Assembly (NCBI RefSeq): GCF_904849725.1
Contig: NC_058518.1
Coordinates: 217,446,741-217,510,740, forward strand
Source of the DNA: Hordeum vulgare subsp. vulgare
Taxonomy: Eukaryota > Streptophyta > Magnoliopsida > Poales > Poaceae
Direction of reading: 5' to 3'
Length of the DNA: 64,000 nt
In this document: positions 23,603 through 34,438 of the stretch, piece by piece
Layout of the letters: each line of letters starts with the position of its first letter
Position numbering within the stretch: the stretch's first letter is position 1
Translations under genes and position numbers: made by a program
Notes under the pieces: generated by a model
What the model was told of the DNA's origin: nothing
Seen by the model: only the letters and a program-made list of their open reading frames with translations
Databases searched by the model: none

Positions 23603-25496
23603 ATGTCTGAAAACACCAAACTTCTCGAGCACTAATAATAATGATTTTATTAGTACTCCGATTGCTCCCGCCACTAGTGCGGAATCGTATGAAATCAACG
23701 CAGCTCAGCTGAATGTTGTTATGAAAGAGGAATTCTCTGGCCTTCCTAGTGAAGATGCCGGAGCCCATCTCAATACCTTCATTGAGCTTTGTGATATGCA
23801 AAAGAAAAGAGATGTGGATAATGACGTGATTAAGTTGAAAGTTTTTCCTTTCTCGTTGCGAGATCGCGCAAAAACTTGGTTTTCTTTCTTGCCTAAAAAT
23901 AGTATCAGTTCTTGGGATAGGTGCAAAGATGCTTACATATCCAAGTATTTTCCGCCAGCTAAGATCATCACCTTACGTAACGATATCATGAATTTCAAGA
24001 AACTTGATCATGAACACGTTGTGCAATCTTGGGAGAGGATGAAGCTTATGATTAGAAATTGTCCCGCTCATGGCTTCAGTTTGTGGATGATTATACAAAT
24101 CTTTTACGTTGGCTTGAATTTCGCTTCTCGCAATATCTTGTACTCCGCCTCAGGTGGAACGTTCATAGAAATCACCTGAGGAGACGCTACAAAACTCCTA
24201 GACAATATCATGACCAACTACTCTCAGTGGCACACTGAAAGGTCGCCTGCTAGTAAAAAGGTGCACGCTATAGAAGAGATTAACTCGCTTAGTGCTAAGA
24301 TGGACGAGTTGATGAATTTGGTTGCTAGTAGAAACGCTACCGTAGATCCTAATGACATGCCACTATCTTCTTTGATTGAGAGTAGCAATGCTAGTTTGGA
24401 TGTGAATTTTGTTGGTCGGAACAATGTTGGCAACAACAATGCTTTTAGAGGAAACTTTGTTCCTAGGCCTTTTCCTAGTAACTTCTCTAACAATAATTAC
24501 AATTCCTACGGCAACACTTATGGAAATCACAACAAATTACCCTCTGATTTAGAGAGGAATGTCAAAGAGTTCATCAACTCTCAAAAGATTTTCAATGCGT
24601 CCATAGAGGAAAAACTACTGAAAATAGACGATTTGGCTAAAAGCGTTGATAGGATCTCTTGTGGTATTGATACTTTGAAAGTTAGATGCGCTCCTCCGAA
24701 GATCAACTTGGATGAAACTTTGAAAGCTCTGCGTATCTCCATGAATGAGAGCAAAGAAAGAACCGCACATATTCGCGCTAGACATGAATGGTTTAAAAGG
24801 GTGCGTTCTAGTGATGCAAATCATGAAGATCTTAAAGTGCTTGGTGTGTATCCTCTTGACTCTTTGTTTTCGCATGTCAAACCTACTTATGGAGGGGCTG
24901 GATATGAATCCACTTTGGTTGAAAAACGCCCCAATGATTCAGAGTCCACCTATCTTGATGATAAAGGTGTGGAGAGTGGAGTAGAAGAAGTCAAAGAGAA
25001 GCTCGAACTAGAAGTCTCTATACCTAGGAAACTTCATGATGAGTGGGAACCTACTACCAAAATCAAGATCAAAAACTATGAGTGCAATGCTTTGTGTGAT
25101 TTGGGTGCTAGTGTTTCCGCGATTCCAAAGTCTTTATGTGATATTCTTGGTTTTCATGAGATTGAAGAGTGTTATCTTAATTTGCATCTTGCTGATTCTA
25201 CTTTCAAGAAACCCATGGGGAGGATCGATGATGTTCTTATTGTTGCAAATAAGAACTATGTACCCGTGGATTTCATTGTACTTGACATAGATTGCAATCC
25301 TTCATGTCCCATTATTCTTGGTAGACCTTTCCTAAGGACTATTGGTGCTATCATGGATATGAAGGAAGGGAATATTAGATTTCAATTTCCCTTAAAGAAG
25401 GGCATGGAGCACTTTCCTAGAAAGAAAATAAGATTGCCTTATGAATCTATGATGAGGGCTACTTATGGTTTGAGCACCAAAGATGACTATACGTGA
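23603..25496 (+). pseudogene. Athila-type gag-protease polyprotein, nearly intact
   Basis: The probable start is ATG 23,603 (MSENTK), with a frame change near 23,635 into the long frame. The capsid region reads MKEEFSGLPSEDAGAHLNTF, LRDRAKTWFSFLP and SWERMKLMIRNCPAHG, a retrotransposon gag (PF03732-like) domain. One in-frame TGA at 24,177-24,179 breaks it, and the same frame continues to 25,496. An Asn-rich linker (NNNAFRGNFVPRPFPSNFSN) has no zinc knuckle. The protease has CDLGASVSAIP (Asp in D-L-G-A instead of D-T/S-G) and PIILGRPFLRT. No RT follows. Only two lesions are seen in about 1.9 kb, so this is among the better preserved coding regions here. Confidence 0.85.
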
Positions 25497-28162
25497 TTCC
25501 ATCACTTTCGCCTAGCTAAGGGCGTTAAACAAAAGCGCTTGTTGGGAGGCAATCCAACGAATCTATCATTTTTCTTTTTGTTTTTTGTTTTCCGCACTTT
25601 CATAATTCTGTTATGATTGTGTTTTTTGTGTTTCTTTTTGTGTTTGTTCCAAGCAAAACCACTATGATTAGTCTTGAGGATGATCGTTTGGTCATGCTGG
25701 GAAAGACACAAACTTTTTGCTCAGGAAAATAATTTGCATTTTTTGTTCTGTAAGAGCTTTTGAGTTGATTCTTTTTGCTCCTGATTGCTACACGAATTCT
25801 TCAGACTGTGGTAATTTTTCAGAATTTTTTGAAGTACTAGAGGTGTACGAAACATACAGATTGCTACAGACTGGTCTGCTGTTAACACATTCTGTTTTTG
25901 TTGTGTTGGTTGCTTATTTTGATGAAACTATGGATAGTATCGGGTGGGGTATTAGCCATGGAAGATGGAAATTACAGTAACCCAACATAAGCACAAGTAG
26001 AACTACAGTACCTAAGGAAGTGGTGGTTTGCTTTCTTGTACTAATGTTATCACGAGTTTCTGTTTATGTTTCGTGTTGTGAAGTTTTCAAGTTTTGGGTG
26101 AAGTTCTTATGGACAAAAAGATAAAGAGTGGCAACAGCTCAAGCTTGGGGATGCCCAAGGCACCCCAAGATATTCAAGGATGCCATAAAAGCCTAAGCTT
26201 GCGGATGCCCCGGGAAGGCATCCCATCTCTCGTCTTCAAACCATTGGTAAAGGTTACTTGGGGCTATATTTTTATTCACCACATTTTATGTGTTTTTGCT
26301 TGGAGCGTCTTGTATCATAGGAATCTTTTATTTTTGTTGTGTCACAATCATACTTTCTGCACACCTAGAGAGAGAGACATGCACACACCGTGATTTTGTC
26401 GAGCTTCACTTATACCTTTTGGAAGATAATTCAGCTCACATGTGCTTCACTTATATCTTTTGAGCTAGATACTTTCGCTCTATGTGCTTCACGTATATCT
26501 TTTAGAGCACAGCGGTGCGTGCTTGGTAGTTGATCTATGCTTTGAAAGTAGTCTCAAAAGTGGTAGGTATACAAAGGGATACGAAAACTTCCACCTTCAT
26601 GTGCATTGAATAGTTAGAGAAGTTTGATTCATCTCAATTAGTTTTGAGTTGTGGTTATGGTAATTTCGAAGTCATGCTGGTAAGGTGTTGTGGATCTAGA
26701 AATACTTGTGTTGAAGTTAGTGATTCCCGTAGCATGCACGTATGGTGAACCGCTATGTGATGAAATCTGAGCATGATTAGTATATTGATTGTCATCCTCT
26801 GCGTGGCGGTCAGGATCGCGATGGTTTATACCTACCAACCCTTCCCCTAGGAGTATGCGTTGAATGCTTTGTTTTGATTACTAATAAAACTTTTGCAACA
26901 AGTATATGAGTTCTTCATGACTAATGTTGAGTCCATGGTTTATATGCACTTTCACCTTCCAATATCACTTTCTTCTTAGTGTCGTGCAACTTTCGTCGGT
27001 GCACAAAACCCACCATTAGCCTCCCTCAAAACAGCCACCATACCTACCTATTATGGCTGTTGAAAAGTCATTCCGAGATATATTGCCATGCAACTACCAC
27101 CATGACATGTGCCACCACGTCTACATTGCCTTTGCATGATCATAAGATAGCTAGCATGATGTTTCCATTGATGTCTATGCCATGCTAGATCGTTGCCATG
27201 GTACACTACTGAAGGCATTCCATATAGAGTCAAAATTGCTCTATGTTTTGAGTTGAAAGTGTCATGATCATCATTATTGGAGCATTGTCCCATGTGAGGG
27301 AAATAAAATAGGCCAAAGAAGCCCATAAAAAAAAGAGGCCAAAGAGCCCTCCAAAATATAAAAAAATGAGAGAAAAAGAGAGAAGGGACAATGCTACCAC
27401 TTTTTCCACACTTGTGCATATTGAGCACCATGATCTTCATGATTGAGAGTCTCTCGTTTTGTCACCACCATATAGCTAGTGGGAAATTCTCATTATATAA
27501 CTTGGCTTGTATATTCCAATGATAGGCTTCCTCAAAATTGCCTTAGGACTTCGTGAGAAAGCAAGTTGGATGCACACCCACTAGTTTTCTTTAAGAGCTT
27601 TCACATTCTTGTAGCTCTAGTGCATCATTTGTATGGCAATCCCTACTCATTCACATTGATATCTATTGATGAGCATCTCCACAGCTCATTGATATGCCTA
27701 GTTAATGTGACTATCTTCTCCTTTTTGTCTTGCAACCCCCACCACATTCCACACCATCTATAGTGCTATAACCATGGCCCACGCTCATGTATTGCGTGAG
27801 AGTTGAAAATGTTTGAGAAAGTAAAGGTGTGAAACAATTACTTGGCCAATACCGGGGTTGTGCATGATTTAAATTCGTTGTGCAATGATGATACAACATA
27901 GCTAGACTATATGCTTTTGTAGGGATAACTTTCTTTTGGCCTTGTTATTTTGAAAGTTCATGATTACTTTGCTAGTTTGCTTGAATTATTATTGTTTCCA
28001 CGTCAATAGCAAACTATTGTCTTGAATCTAATGGATCCGAACATTCACGTCACATAAGAGGAATTACAAAGGACACCTATGCTAGGTAGCATGAAAGCAT
28101 CAAAAATTCATTCTTATCACTTCCCTACTCGAGGACGAGCAGGAGTTAAGCTTGGGGATGCT
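25497..28162 (+). other. 3' non-coding module of the Athila-type element
   Basis: About 2.67 kb lies between the stop codon and the 3' LTR. Short ORFs (for example 26,094-26,393) are not protein-like. It starts with a conserved block (25,510-25,556) and contains aagcttggggatgcccaag (about 26,138). It ends with a purine tract before the LTR (aagcttggggatgct, 28,148-28,162). It is closely similar along its length to 37,047-39,731, and less so to 41,743-44,600 read on the minus strand. Confidence 0.8.
25510..25556 (+). other. Conserved post-stop block, copy 1 (possible RNA hairpin)
   Basis: The block runs from gcctagctaagggcg through aagcgcttgttgggaggcaa. TTGGG-AGGCAA-TCCAA can pair as a 5-bp stem with one G-U. 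The same block follows the coding region in the elements at 37,064 and, diverged and inverted, at about 45,220 and 44,650. Confidence 0.5.
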
Positions 28163-29076
28163 TGATACGTCTCAAACGTATCTATAATTTTTGATTGTTT
28201 CACGCTGTTATCTTGCTGTCTTTGAATGTTTTATGTATCTTTTTATATCTTTTTGGGACTAACTTATTAATTCCGTGCCAAGTGCCAGTTCGTGTTTTTT
28301 CTGTGTTTGTGACTCTTTTCAGATCTGATTTTGGAACGGAGTCCAAACGGAATAAAAACCCCGAAATGATTTTTTTCCCGAACGAAAGAAGACCTGGGAG
28401 CCTTTGGGACCTAGGTGGGCCCCAGGGAGCCCACAAGCTCCCACCACGCCACTAGGGGTGTGGCGGCGGTGGGCAAGATTGTGGCCACCCTGGCCGGCCC
28501 CTGACCTAGATCTTGCGCCTATATATTCCCAAATATTCCGTAAAAAATCAGGGGAGCCTCAAAAATACTTTTCCACCGCCGCAAGCTTCCGTTTCCGCGA
28601 GATCTTATCTGGAGACCCTTCCCGGCACCCTGCCGGAGGGGACTTTGTAGGTGGAGGGCTTCTTCATCATCATCATCGCCCCTCCAATGACTCGTGAGTA
28701 GTTCACTTCAGACCTACGGGTCCGTAGTTAGTAGCTAAATGGCTTCTTCTCTCTCTTGGACCTTCAATACAAAGTTCTCCATGATCTTCATGGAGATCTA
28801 TCCGATGTAATCTTCTTTGGCGGTGTGTTTGTCGAGATCCGATGAATTGTGGACTTGTGATCATATTATCTATGATATATATTTGAGTCTTTGCTGATTT
28901 CTTATATGCATGATTTGATATCACCCTTTCCGCTTCGAGGGAACACCAACGCAAGGCTCCAAGGCCACGGGGGAAATCCTTTGCATACGTGCCTATCTCT
29001 GGCGCCGTTGGAAGGTCCTTTGTGCAGTAGCAGAAGTATTTCTGGCACTATTGCCAGGGATACACAACAAACATCA
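28163..29076 (+). repeat. 3' LTR of Athila-type element (914 bp, internally deleted)
   Basis: It aligns with both ends of the 1,672-bp 5' LTR but lacks two internal segments. One corresponds to about 22,457-23,146 (about 689 bp, ATC at both junctions). The other corresponds to 23,216-23,282 (66 bp, TGCCTA at both junctions). It ends acatca, followed by the GCGCG duplication. Confidence 0.87.
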
Positions 29077-29148
29077 GCGCGCTATCCTGGAGAGGAAATA
29101 AAACTTGGTATTTTCTTACAACAGTTGTTTCTCTTGGGACAGCTTGAA

Positions 29149-29830
29149 CGTCTAAGGGAGCTCCTGAATATCGCGCCTCACGGGCCTCACCGGTCACAAG
29201 GCCACTTGGCCACCCTATCGGTATCAGGGGTGTCAGGGCTTTACCTCGTGAGGAACGACCTTGGTAACGGGTCGTGCCTCATGAGAGCAGGGAAATGTGC
29301 GGGACCGGGAACTACAGACACAGAGCTACCTGAATGCAGACTAGGGACCTCCAGAAACCAAACCCTTCAAAAGCAGAAAAAAGAATCCCCGAGGACCTCT
29401 TGAGCATCTAAGGGGGCTCGTGAGCATCTCGCCTCAGGAGCCTCACTAGTCACAAAACCACTTGGCCACCCTGGTGCCGTCCAGGCACATTCGGTCGGTA
29501 TCAGGGGGGTCAGGGCCTTGCCCAGTGAGGAACGACCTTGGTAATTGGTCGTGCCTCACGACGGCGGGGAAATCTGCGGGGCTTGGACCTGTCGACGTAG
29601 AGACACTTGAATGTCTAAGGGGACTCCTAAGCATCATGCCTCAGGGGCCTTACCTGTCACCAAGCCGCTTGGCCACCCTAGTGCCGTCCAGGCACATTCG
29701 GTCGGTATCAGGGGTGTCAGGGCCCCGCCCCGTGAGGAACGACCTTGGTAACGGGCCACGCCCCACGGCGGCAGGGAAATGTGTGGGACTAGGGCCTGAA
29801 GACATAGAGCATCGACCCACTTCTCCCGTA
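29149..29830 (+). repeat. Three-copy imperfect tandem repeat in Tat element
   Basis: Copies are marked by tctaaggg at 29,151, 29,407 and 29,614 (spacing 256 and 207 bp). Each has cctca...gtcac, cttggccaccct, a ggtatcagggg-tgtcaggg stretch, gtgaggaacgaccttggtaa and gggaaatgtgcggg-like ends. The first copy carries an extra 50 bp or so at its end and lacks the gtgccgtccaggcacattcg segment of the other two. Plus ORFs at 29,462-29,920 are products of this repeat rather than a gene. Confidence 0.8.
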
Positions 29831-30102
29831 ATGAGGAGAAGCCAACCGGGCAACAAGCCTCGCGAACTCCACAACCACGCCTCACAACCAAAGAGTCTCG
29901 CTGGAAGCACACCGAGCTAAGTATCTAAAGCGGTCAAACACAATGGTACTAACAAAGAGGGCGATCACCCAAATCCATTACATGCCCGGAGTGCCCTTCC
30001 TCGTTTTCATGGACGCATGGTCAGGAGTAAGGAGGAGACAGCTAGCGAAGGAGGTCCCAAGGGGGCTGCCGCCGCAGGCGTCCGACGCCCTTGTGTCGGC
30101 AC
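29831..30102 (+). other. Tat 3' region between tandem repeats and antisense ORF
   Basis: GC-rich sequence with no recognised gene. The plus ORF 29,943-30,266 overlaps the antisense ORF and reads as low-complexity Pro/Arg/Cys sequence. Confidence 0.4.
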
Positions 30103-31199
30103 TTAGTCCGTGCCCTCCTCCTCCATCACGGGCGCCACAGGAGCAGATGAGTGGCGCCGCACGTGGGGGCCTCCCACCATTGTCCGGTTGCAGCGGCGAG
30201 GCGGCTCGTCATAGCTGTTGCCGTTGTTGTCGCTTGGGCCCCCTTCGGAGGGGGTGTCACTGCTAGGGATGGCAATGGGTACCCATTACCCACGTACCCT
30301 GCGGGTAAAAACCCTATTAGGTAAGGGTACGGGACAAAAATTTACCCATGGGTATATAAATAGGAATATTTGAAACCCATCGGGTAGAGCGGGTATGGGT
30401 ATGGGATCATATAACCCACACCCATATACCCATGTACCCATATAAAATCTATGTAAAGTCAAAATTATCTCTACAGTCTACATGGTGTCAATAATTTATG
30501 AACCGAAAGTGTATGCATATGTGTTGTTGTTTATGACTATATGATGTTGTTTTAGAAGTATGTGTTGTAGTTATAATGTATCTTTGTAAACTATATGATA
30601 CAATGCAGTTTATAACTATAAGCTTTTTAATTGATGTTTTGCAAATATGGGTAATTTTACCCGCGGGTACCCGTCTACCCTATCGGGTAACGGGTATGGA
30701 AAAAAATTGTACCCGTTGACGGGTATGGGTAAGGGTGATGGGTAATATGAGACGGGGCGGGTAAGGGTATGGGGAGGCTCCACCCGTACCCATACCCTGC
30801 GGGTGCCATCCCTAGTCACTGCTGCCGGAGGTGAGGTGTCCATCGCCGGAGGCGGGCTCATCATCCAGATCGCCGCGACCGGCGTCCTTTGGGAAGCGGC
30901 CTAGACGCTCCCCCTCGTTCCCAAAGATCTTGACGAAGAGCGTCGCCTCCCCGTCTTACTTCAAGTGAAGGTAGCAACTCCTTCAGGCCTCGGACGCGGG
31001 CGAATGTCTGCCACCCGTGGTTCAGATACACGTAGCCGTAGGGGGTGACCTAGACCTCCACCGAGGACGCCCCACCGCAGCAGCCGTTGGCCTGCAACAA
31101 GAGGACTAGGAGCCCGCCGGTCGGCAGCACCGTCCCAAAGAAGTTGGGGAGCTAGAACCATGCGAATTTCGGCCTATCCACCCACATCACGAACTCCAT
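30103..31199 (-). pseudogene. Antisense ORF with B3-like domain in Tat element, interrupted by a hAT MITE
   Basis: On the minus strand a frame starts MEFVMWVDRPKFAWF (ATG at 31,199-31,197) and has TAG, then LPNFFGTVLPTGGLLVLLL. After a second TAG comes VTPYGYVYLNHGWQTFARV. After a frame change near 30,970 come a TAA and then DGEATLFVKIFGNEGERLG. The W-x-x-F, G-L, F/L-K-Y-D-G and F-V-K-I-F pattern resembles the C-terminal half of plant B3 DNA-binding domains. An acidic, Ser-rich tail follows. With the MITE (30,264-30,814) removed the tail frame is continuous to TAA at 30,105-30,103. B3 proteins bind DNA in the nucleus, but this copy is dead. The B3 assignment is by motif memory only. Confidence 0.5.
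30264..30814. mobile_element. hAT-type MITE (551 bp)
   Basis: Perfect 11-bp terminal inverted repeats, TAGGGATGGCA and TGCCATCCCTA, are flanked by a perfect 8-bp duplication gtcactgc (30,256-30,263 and 30,815-30,822). Subterminal regions are rich in gggtacc/acccat motifs in both orientations. There is no transposase. The 8-bp duplication and TIR indicate mobilisation by a hAT transposase. Confidence 0.93.
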
Positions 31200-31789
31200 C
31201 ATTGTGTCAGCTAAATGGAGCCGCGTGCGTGCTGACCGGGGGGCACCATCAACATTTCGCCCCGGCCACTACGGATGCTCGCGCCGACACCACCACATAC
31301 TTCCGAGGGCGGCCGTGACCCCTCTTGGGTGTCGGGGCGGCGAAACCTTCCCCAGAACCCTTCTCATTCTCGGCAACGGAATACCTCCTCCACAGCACCA
31401 TGCTGAAGGGGTGGAGGGCTCGAAACGTAAGAAGAAGAAGACGGAGGCAATGTGGACCTTATCGCCCTCGCCAGGCCTAATATATGGCCGAGGGCAGACT
31501 AGCGTCCCTCCGTGTTCCAGGACCCACGCGGCTCATGAGGAAGCGCGCCCGCGTGCCGTGCGCAGAGGTCACATCCGCAAGGAGAAATGATGGATCGTGC
31601 AGTGCCCGGGCGTTGCGTCAATTTGAAGCGGAGTGCCTCCGAGCGCCTCGGGAACTGGGAGTGTTGCCACCTGGTTGCACGGTGCACGTGAAGCCTACCC
31701 CGCATACTTCTAGGGCCCGTGACGCTTCAGACCGCCCTCAAGGCTTCGCCAAGAGGATGGCCCAGGCGCTCCTTGTGCACGGGGGCTAC
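31200..31789 (+). other. Tat region between antisense ORF and 3' LTR
   Basis: About 590 bp without a recognised gene. It would hold the promoter and 5' end of the antisense ORF. It finishes with a purine-containing tract (cacgggggctac) next to the 3' LTR. The plus ORFs 31,204-31,590 and 31,484-31,858 have no recognisable motif, and the second runs into the LTR. Confidence 0.45.
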
Positions 31790-32670
31790 TTTCGGCGTTC
31801 TGGGAATGGGGTACCTAGACCTGCCTGCTTGTGGCCTAGGGTTCTCCCACTTCGTTGACCAAAACCAACGGGCCCGACACCACTCAAGGAAAGACCCTTG
31901 CGAGGGGAGAAGCCTCGTGAGGAGGAGCAGCTTCAAGACCAACAGGGGGCCTCCTCAGGACCCCTCTGGAGCGGCGGAGATTCCGAGGCAAGACCCAGTC
32001 TCCGGGGTCAAGGGTGACGCGGGGAAAGGACAGGCGAGCAGCGGATTACAGGAGGGTGTAGTTTCCCCTTTTGGTAAAAGAGGGAAGGACGTACGCGGGT
32101 TCCCAAGGCATCTCCCAAATATTTCCATTTTGGTGCAACAAGGCTATGACCGCCGGCCAGCAAGACGGACGTCATCCCTAGACCCATCCCTGTTGCGCTG
32201 ACAGCAACTTTGCACGCGAAGACTATCTTTGGACAGGGGGGAGCACATTCCTCTATTCCCCTTTAAAATTGGCCATTGTGGGATCCCTTCCCGCCCTTGC
32301 GGTAAGTGAAGAGGACCCGGGCCGCCGCTATATATAGAGGATAGGTTACTTCGTAGAGGGGGATCCGATTCATTCATTCGCCCACTAGCACCACACACAG
32401 GCCACCCAGCCTCCGGAGGCCCTCGAACACTATACTAGTTCACCCACCATCCTCCACGAGAGGCAATCCACCAAAGCAGGAGTAGGGTATTACGCTTCTC
32501 AACGGCCCGAACCTGCGTAAACTTTCGTTTTATGTGTCTTCCTCACCATCGAGTGAGTTCTCTTCCATCCCCAGCGAGTAGCAAGTCAGGCGAACCAAGG
32601 TTGTCAAGTGGCCTCCGGACGCGCCCGTGTGTTCGAATCTTTAGGGTTTTGTGGAGCCCGAAATCTGACA
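31790..32670 (+). repeat. 3' LTR of Tat element (881 bp)
   Basis: It begins tttcggcgttctgggaatgg (first dinucleotide TT instead of TG) and ends gcccgaaatctgaca. The TATA box CTATATATAG is at 32,328-32,337. It is similar to 15,702-16,517 throughout. Flank tcagg follows. Confidence 0.87.
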
Positions 32671-32675
32671 TCAGG

Positions 32676-33273
32676 GGCAACTGACGGGATTGTAAATTGG
32701 AGGTAGTGCTACGGACCTGCATCCCTAGGCCTGCCCAAGAACCTACATGGACATCAGTGTCCCAAAAGCCACCTGTGCGGTCATGACTTCACTGGTACAA
32801 GTGTACCTTCACTTGGCCCGCATGAGGTCACTCAGACCATGTCATATCAATCAGATGTACCTCTACACTCGAACTGTAGCAAGGCGTGGGAAACAAAGGG
32901 ACTGCAACGTCTACCTACTTAAACTATCACATGAAGTGAAGTGAAAACGTGCGTTGCGAGTAACACTGAAGTTAGGGCTGCCATTACTAGTAACTCCCAT
33001 AGTTATTAGCATTTACTCTCCCTTCTAATGAGATCCAGCTGGTCGTGGTGCACTCTATATAAGCCACCCCCGGACTCCTGACCAAGGGTTCAACATTCTG
33101 TACTATCACATATTCTACAAGCAAACACCAACCCCAGGGCTCGAGATCTAGGGTTGTTACCCTCCTGAGTGGGGCCCGAACTCGTACATCCGAGTGTATC
33201 CACTATGCACTAGCTAGGCTCCACGCCCCTCATTCGTACCCCTAGTATTATTGTAAGGATCATTCCCACGACA
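32676..33273 (+). repeat. 3' LTR-like end of the outer Tat element
   Basis: This is the continuation of 15,701 after removal of the inserted element. It has a TATA box (tctatataag, 33,054-33,063), a short leader with ggggcccgaactcgta, and a CA end (cattcccacgaca, to 33,273), the layout of a Tat LTR promoter and R/U5 region. I cannot place the LTR start because no second copy is in the window. Confidence 0.45.
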
Positions 33274-33739
33274 CCTCCCATTTGAAGCCTTTCGCCATCG
33301 ATCATTTTATTTCGTCGAGGACTTTGAACTCTTGAGGTTTCTAAATAAGTTCGAAGATTTCCCTCTACCAATCCTGCAAATGAACTAAATTTATGAGAAC
33401 CAAGTGATTAAAGTGCACACACTTTGTAGGTGTAAACAAAATATAGTTCCAAGGGGTATGGGGATTGGTCATATGTGTTCTCAGAAAATTTAAAATAAAA
33501 CAAGTTGTGGAATTTGACCATATTCATCTTGACAACATTCACTATGTGTTTTTTATTTAGGTTCTAGAGTTGTGCAGATTATGGCAATTGCATAATTGAG
33601 GAATCTTGAAGTAAATCAAAACTTAGGTGAATTTTACAAGATAGGTCAAATATGAGTGATGAAGAATTTGAAAGTTGAAGAATAAGCAAGACTTTGAAGA
33701 ATTCAGTGAACTTATGATTGGAACTATTAGCAAGCTTCC
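33274..33739. other. Unassigned AT-rich sequence
   Basis: No motif, repeat end or plausible coding region is seen. It may be genomic flank of the outer Tat element or the eroded far end of the split Athila LTR that follows. Confidence 0.4.
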
Positions 33740-34438
33740 GCAACTAGTAATGTTCATTAAGGTAAAACCCAACCATAACATAAAGATAAATTGGCCACCC
33801 TTCAATCCCATATTAATCAATTTCTATGATCGGAAGATGTTTTTGTCGCTCTTGCCCGCCAATGCATAGTCCTATCAACATACAACTAACCTTATGGTGT
33901 GATACATGCACGTTCTCAAATGATGGGCACCAAAGGATAATAACGTAGCCATAAGAAATTTAAAAAAAATCATAGAAATTCACCAATCAGCCATAGGACA
34001 ACAAAATATAGGATGGCAACACATCATTGGATAAGAATATGAAGCATAGAGCACAATGCTAAAGTATGGGGTACATCGAGTTTCAGGAGAGTGGACCGCT
34101 GATAATAGATGAGGGAACGTGATGGAGGTGTTGAGGAAGACGCCATAGTTGTTGGTTTAGATCACCACCATGATGGTTCCACCGACGGAACTCTAGCGTC
34201 ATCAGGAGAGAGTGGGGGAGAGACCCCCTCCTTATTCCTTTTGCTTCGCCTCCTCCCTAGATTGGAGGAGGATTTCCCCACTAGTCATTTGTTTCTGCAT
34301 CCGTTTTCACACCCTATCACTGTTTTGTAAATAGCTGGAGATCTGTAACTCTGATTGGGATGAAATTTAGAGGGTATTTTTATCCGGAAATTACTTTCTT
34401 GTGGCACAAAAAGGGCTCCAACCGACTAACAAGGTGAT
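33740..34438 (-). repeat. Athila-type LTR, minus strand, distal part (split by insertion)
   Basis: The region 34,130-34,280 (gatggttcc, gtcatcaggagag, gagaccccctcc, ggaggaggatttcccca) corresponds to 46,930-47,080 of the other LTR. It is interrupted after gtgat at 34,438 and resumes at 41,443. The far end is not recognised, so the left limit is approximate. Confidence 0.5.

Larger units (their letters stand above)
21697..29076 (+). mobile_element. Athila-type Gypsy element (Sabrina/WHAM-like), gag-protease only, complete
   Basis: LTR copies are at 21,697-23,368 and 28,163-29,076. Perfect 5-bp target duplications GCGCG flank it at 21,692-21,696 and 29,077-29,081. A primer site for tRNA-Asp follows the 5' LTR. 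The internal region encodes gag and an aspartic protease but no RT or integrase, then 2.7 kb of non-coding sequence. It depended on another element's enzymes. Family naming is from resemblance only. Confidence 0.9.
15702..32670 (+). mobile_element. Tat-type Ty3/Gypsy retrotransposon with two nested insertions
   Basis: The LTRs at 15,702-16,517 and 31,790-32,670 match along their length and share ends (gagcccgaaatc, then gaca), a TATA box and surrounding blocks. Flanking pentamers are tcggg (15,697-15,701) and tcagg (32,671-32,675), a target duplication with one substitution. The internal region has a gag remnant, protease, RT, RNase H, an extra archaeal-type RNase H and integrase, which is diagnostic of the Tat lineage. 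Downstream are tandem repeats and an antisense ORF. Insertions at 21,697-29,076 and 30,264-30,814 account for about 7.9 kb, so the element itself is about 9 kb. Confidence 0.88.

Noticed and set aside
29149..29830. Possible CRISPR-like regular repeat
   Set aside because: Units exceed 200 bp, are adjacent and imperfect, without spacers; the context is a plant retrotransposon.
29462..29920. Repetitive plus-strand ORF with VPSRHIRSVSG-type repeats
   Set aside because: The protein repeat simply mirrors the tandem DNA repeat; other frames are equally open and there is no homology to a known repeat protein.
31790..32670. Independent solo LTR
   Set aside because: Its flank pairs with that of the LTR at 15,702 (tcggg/tcagg), and removing the nested inserts gives a normal-length Tat element.
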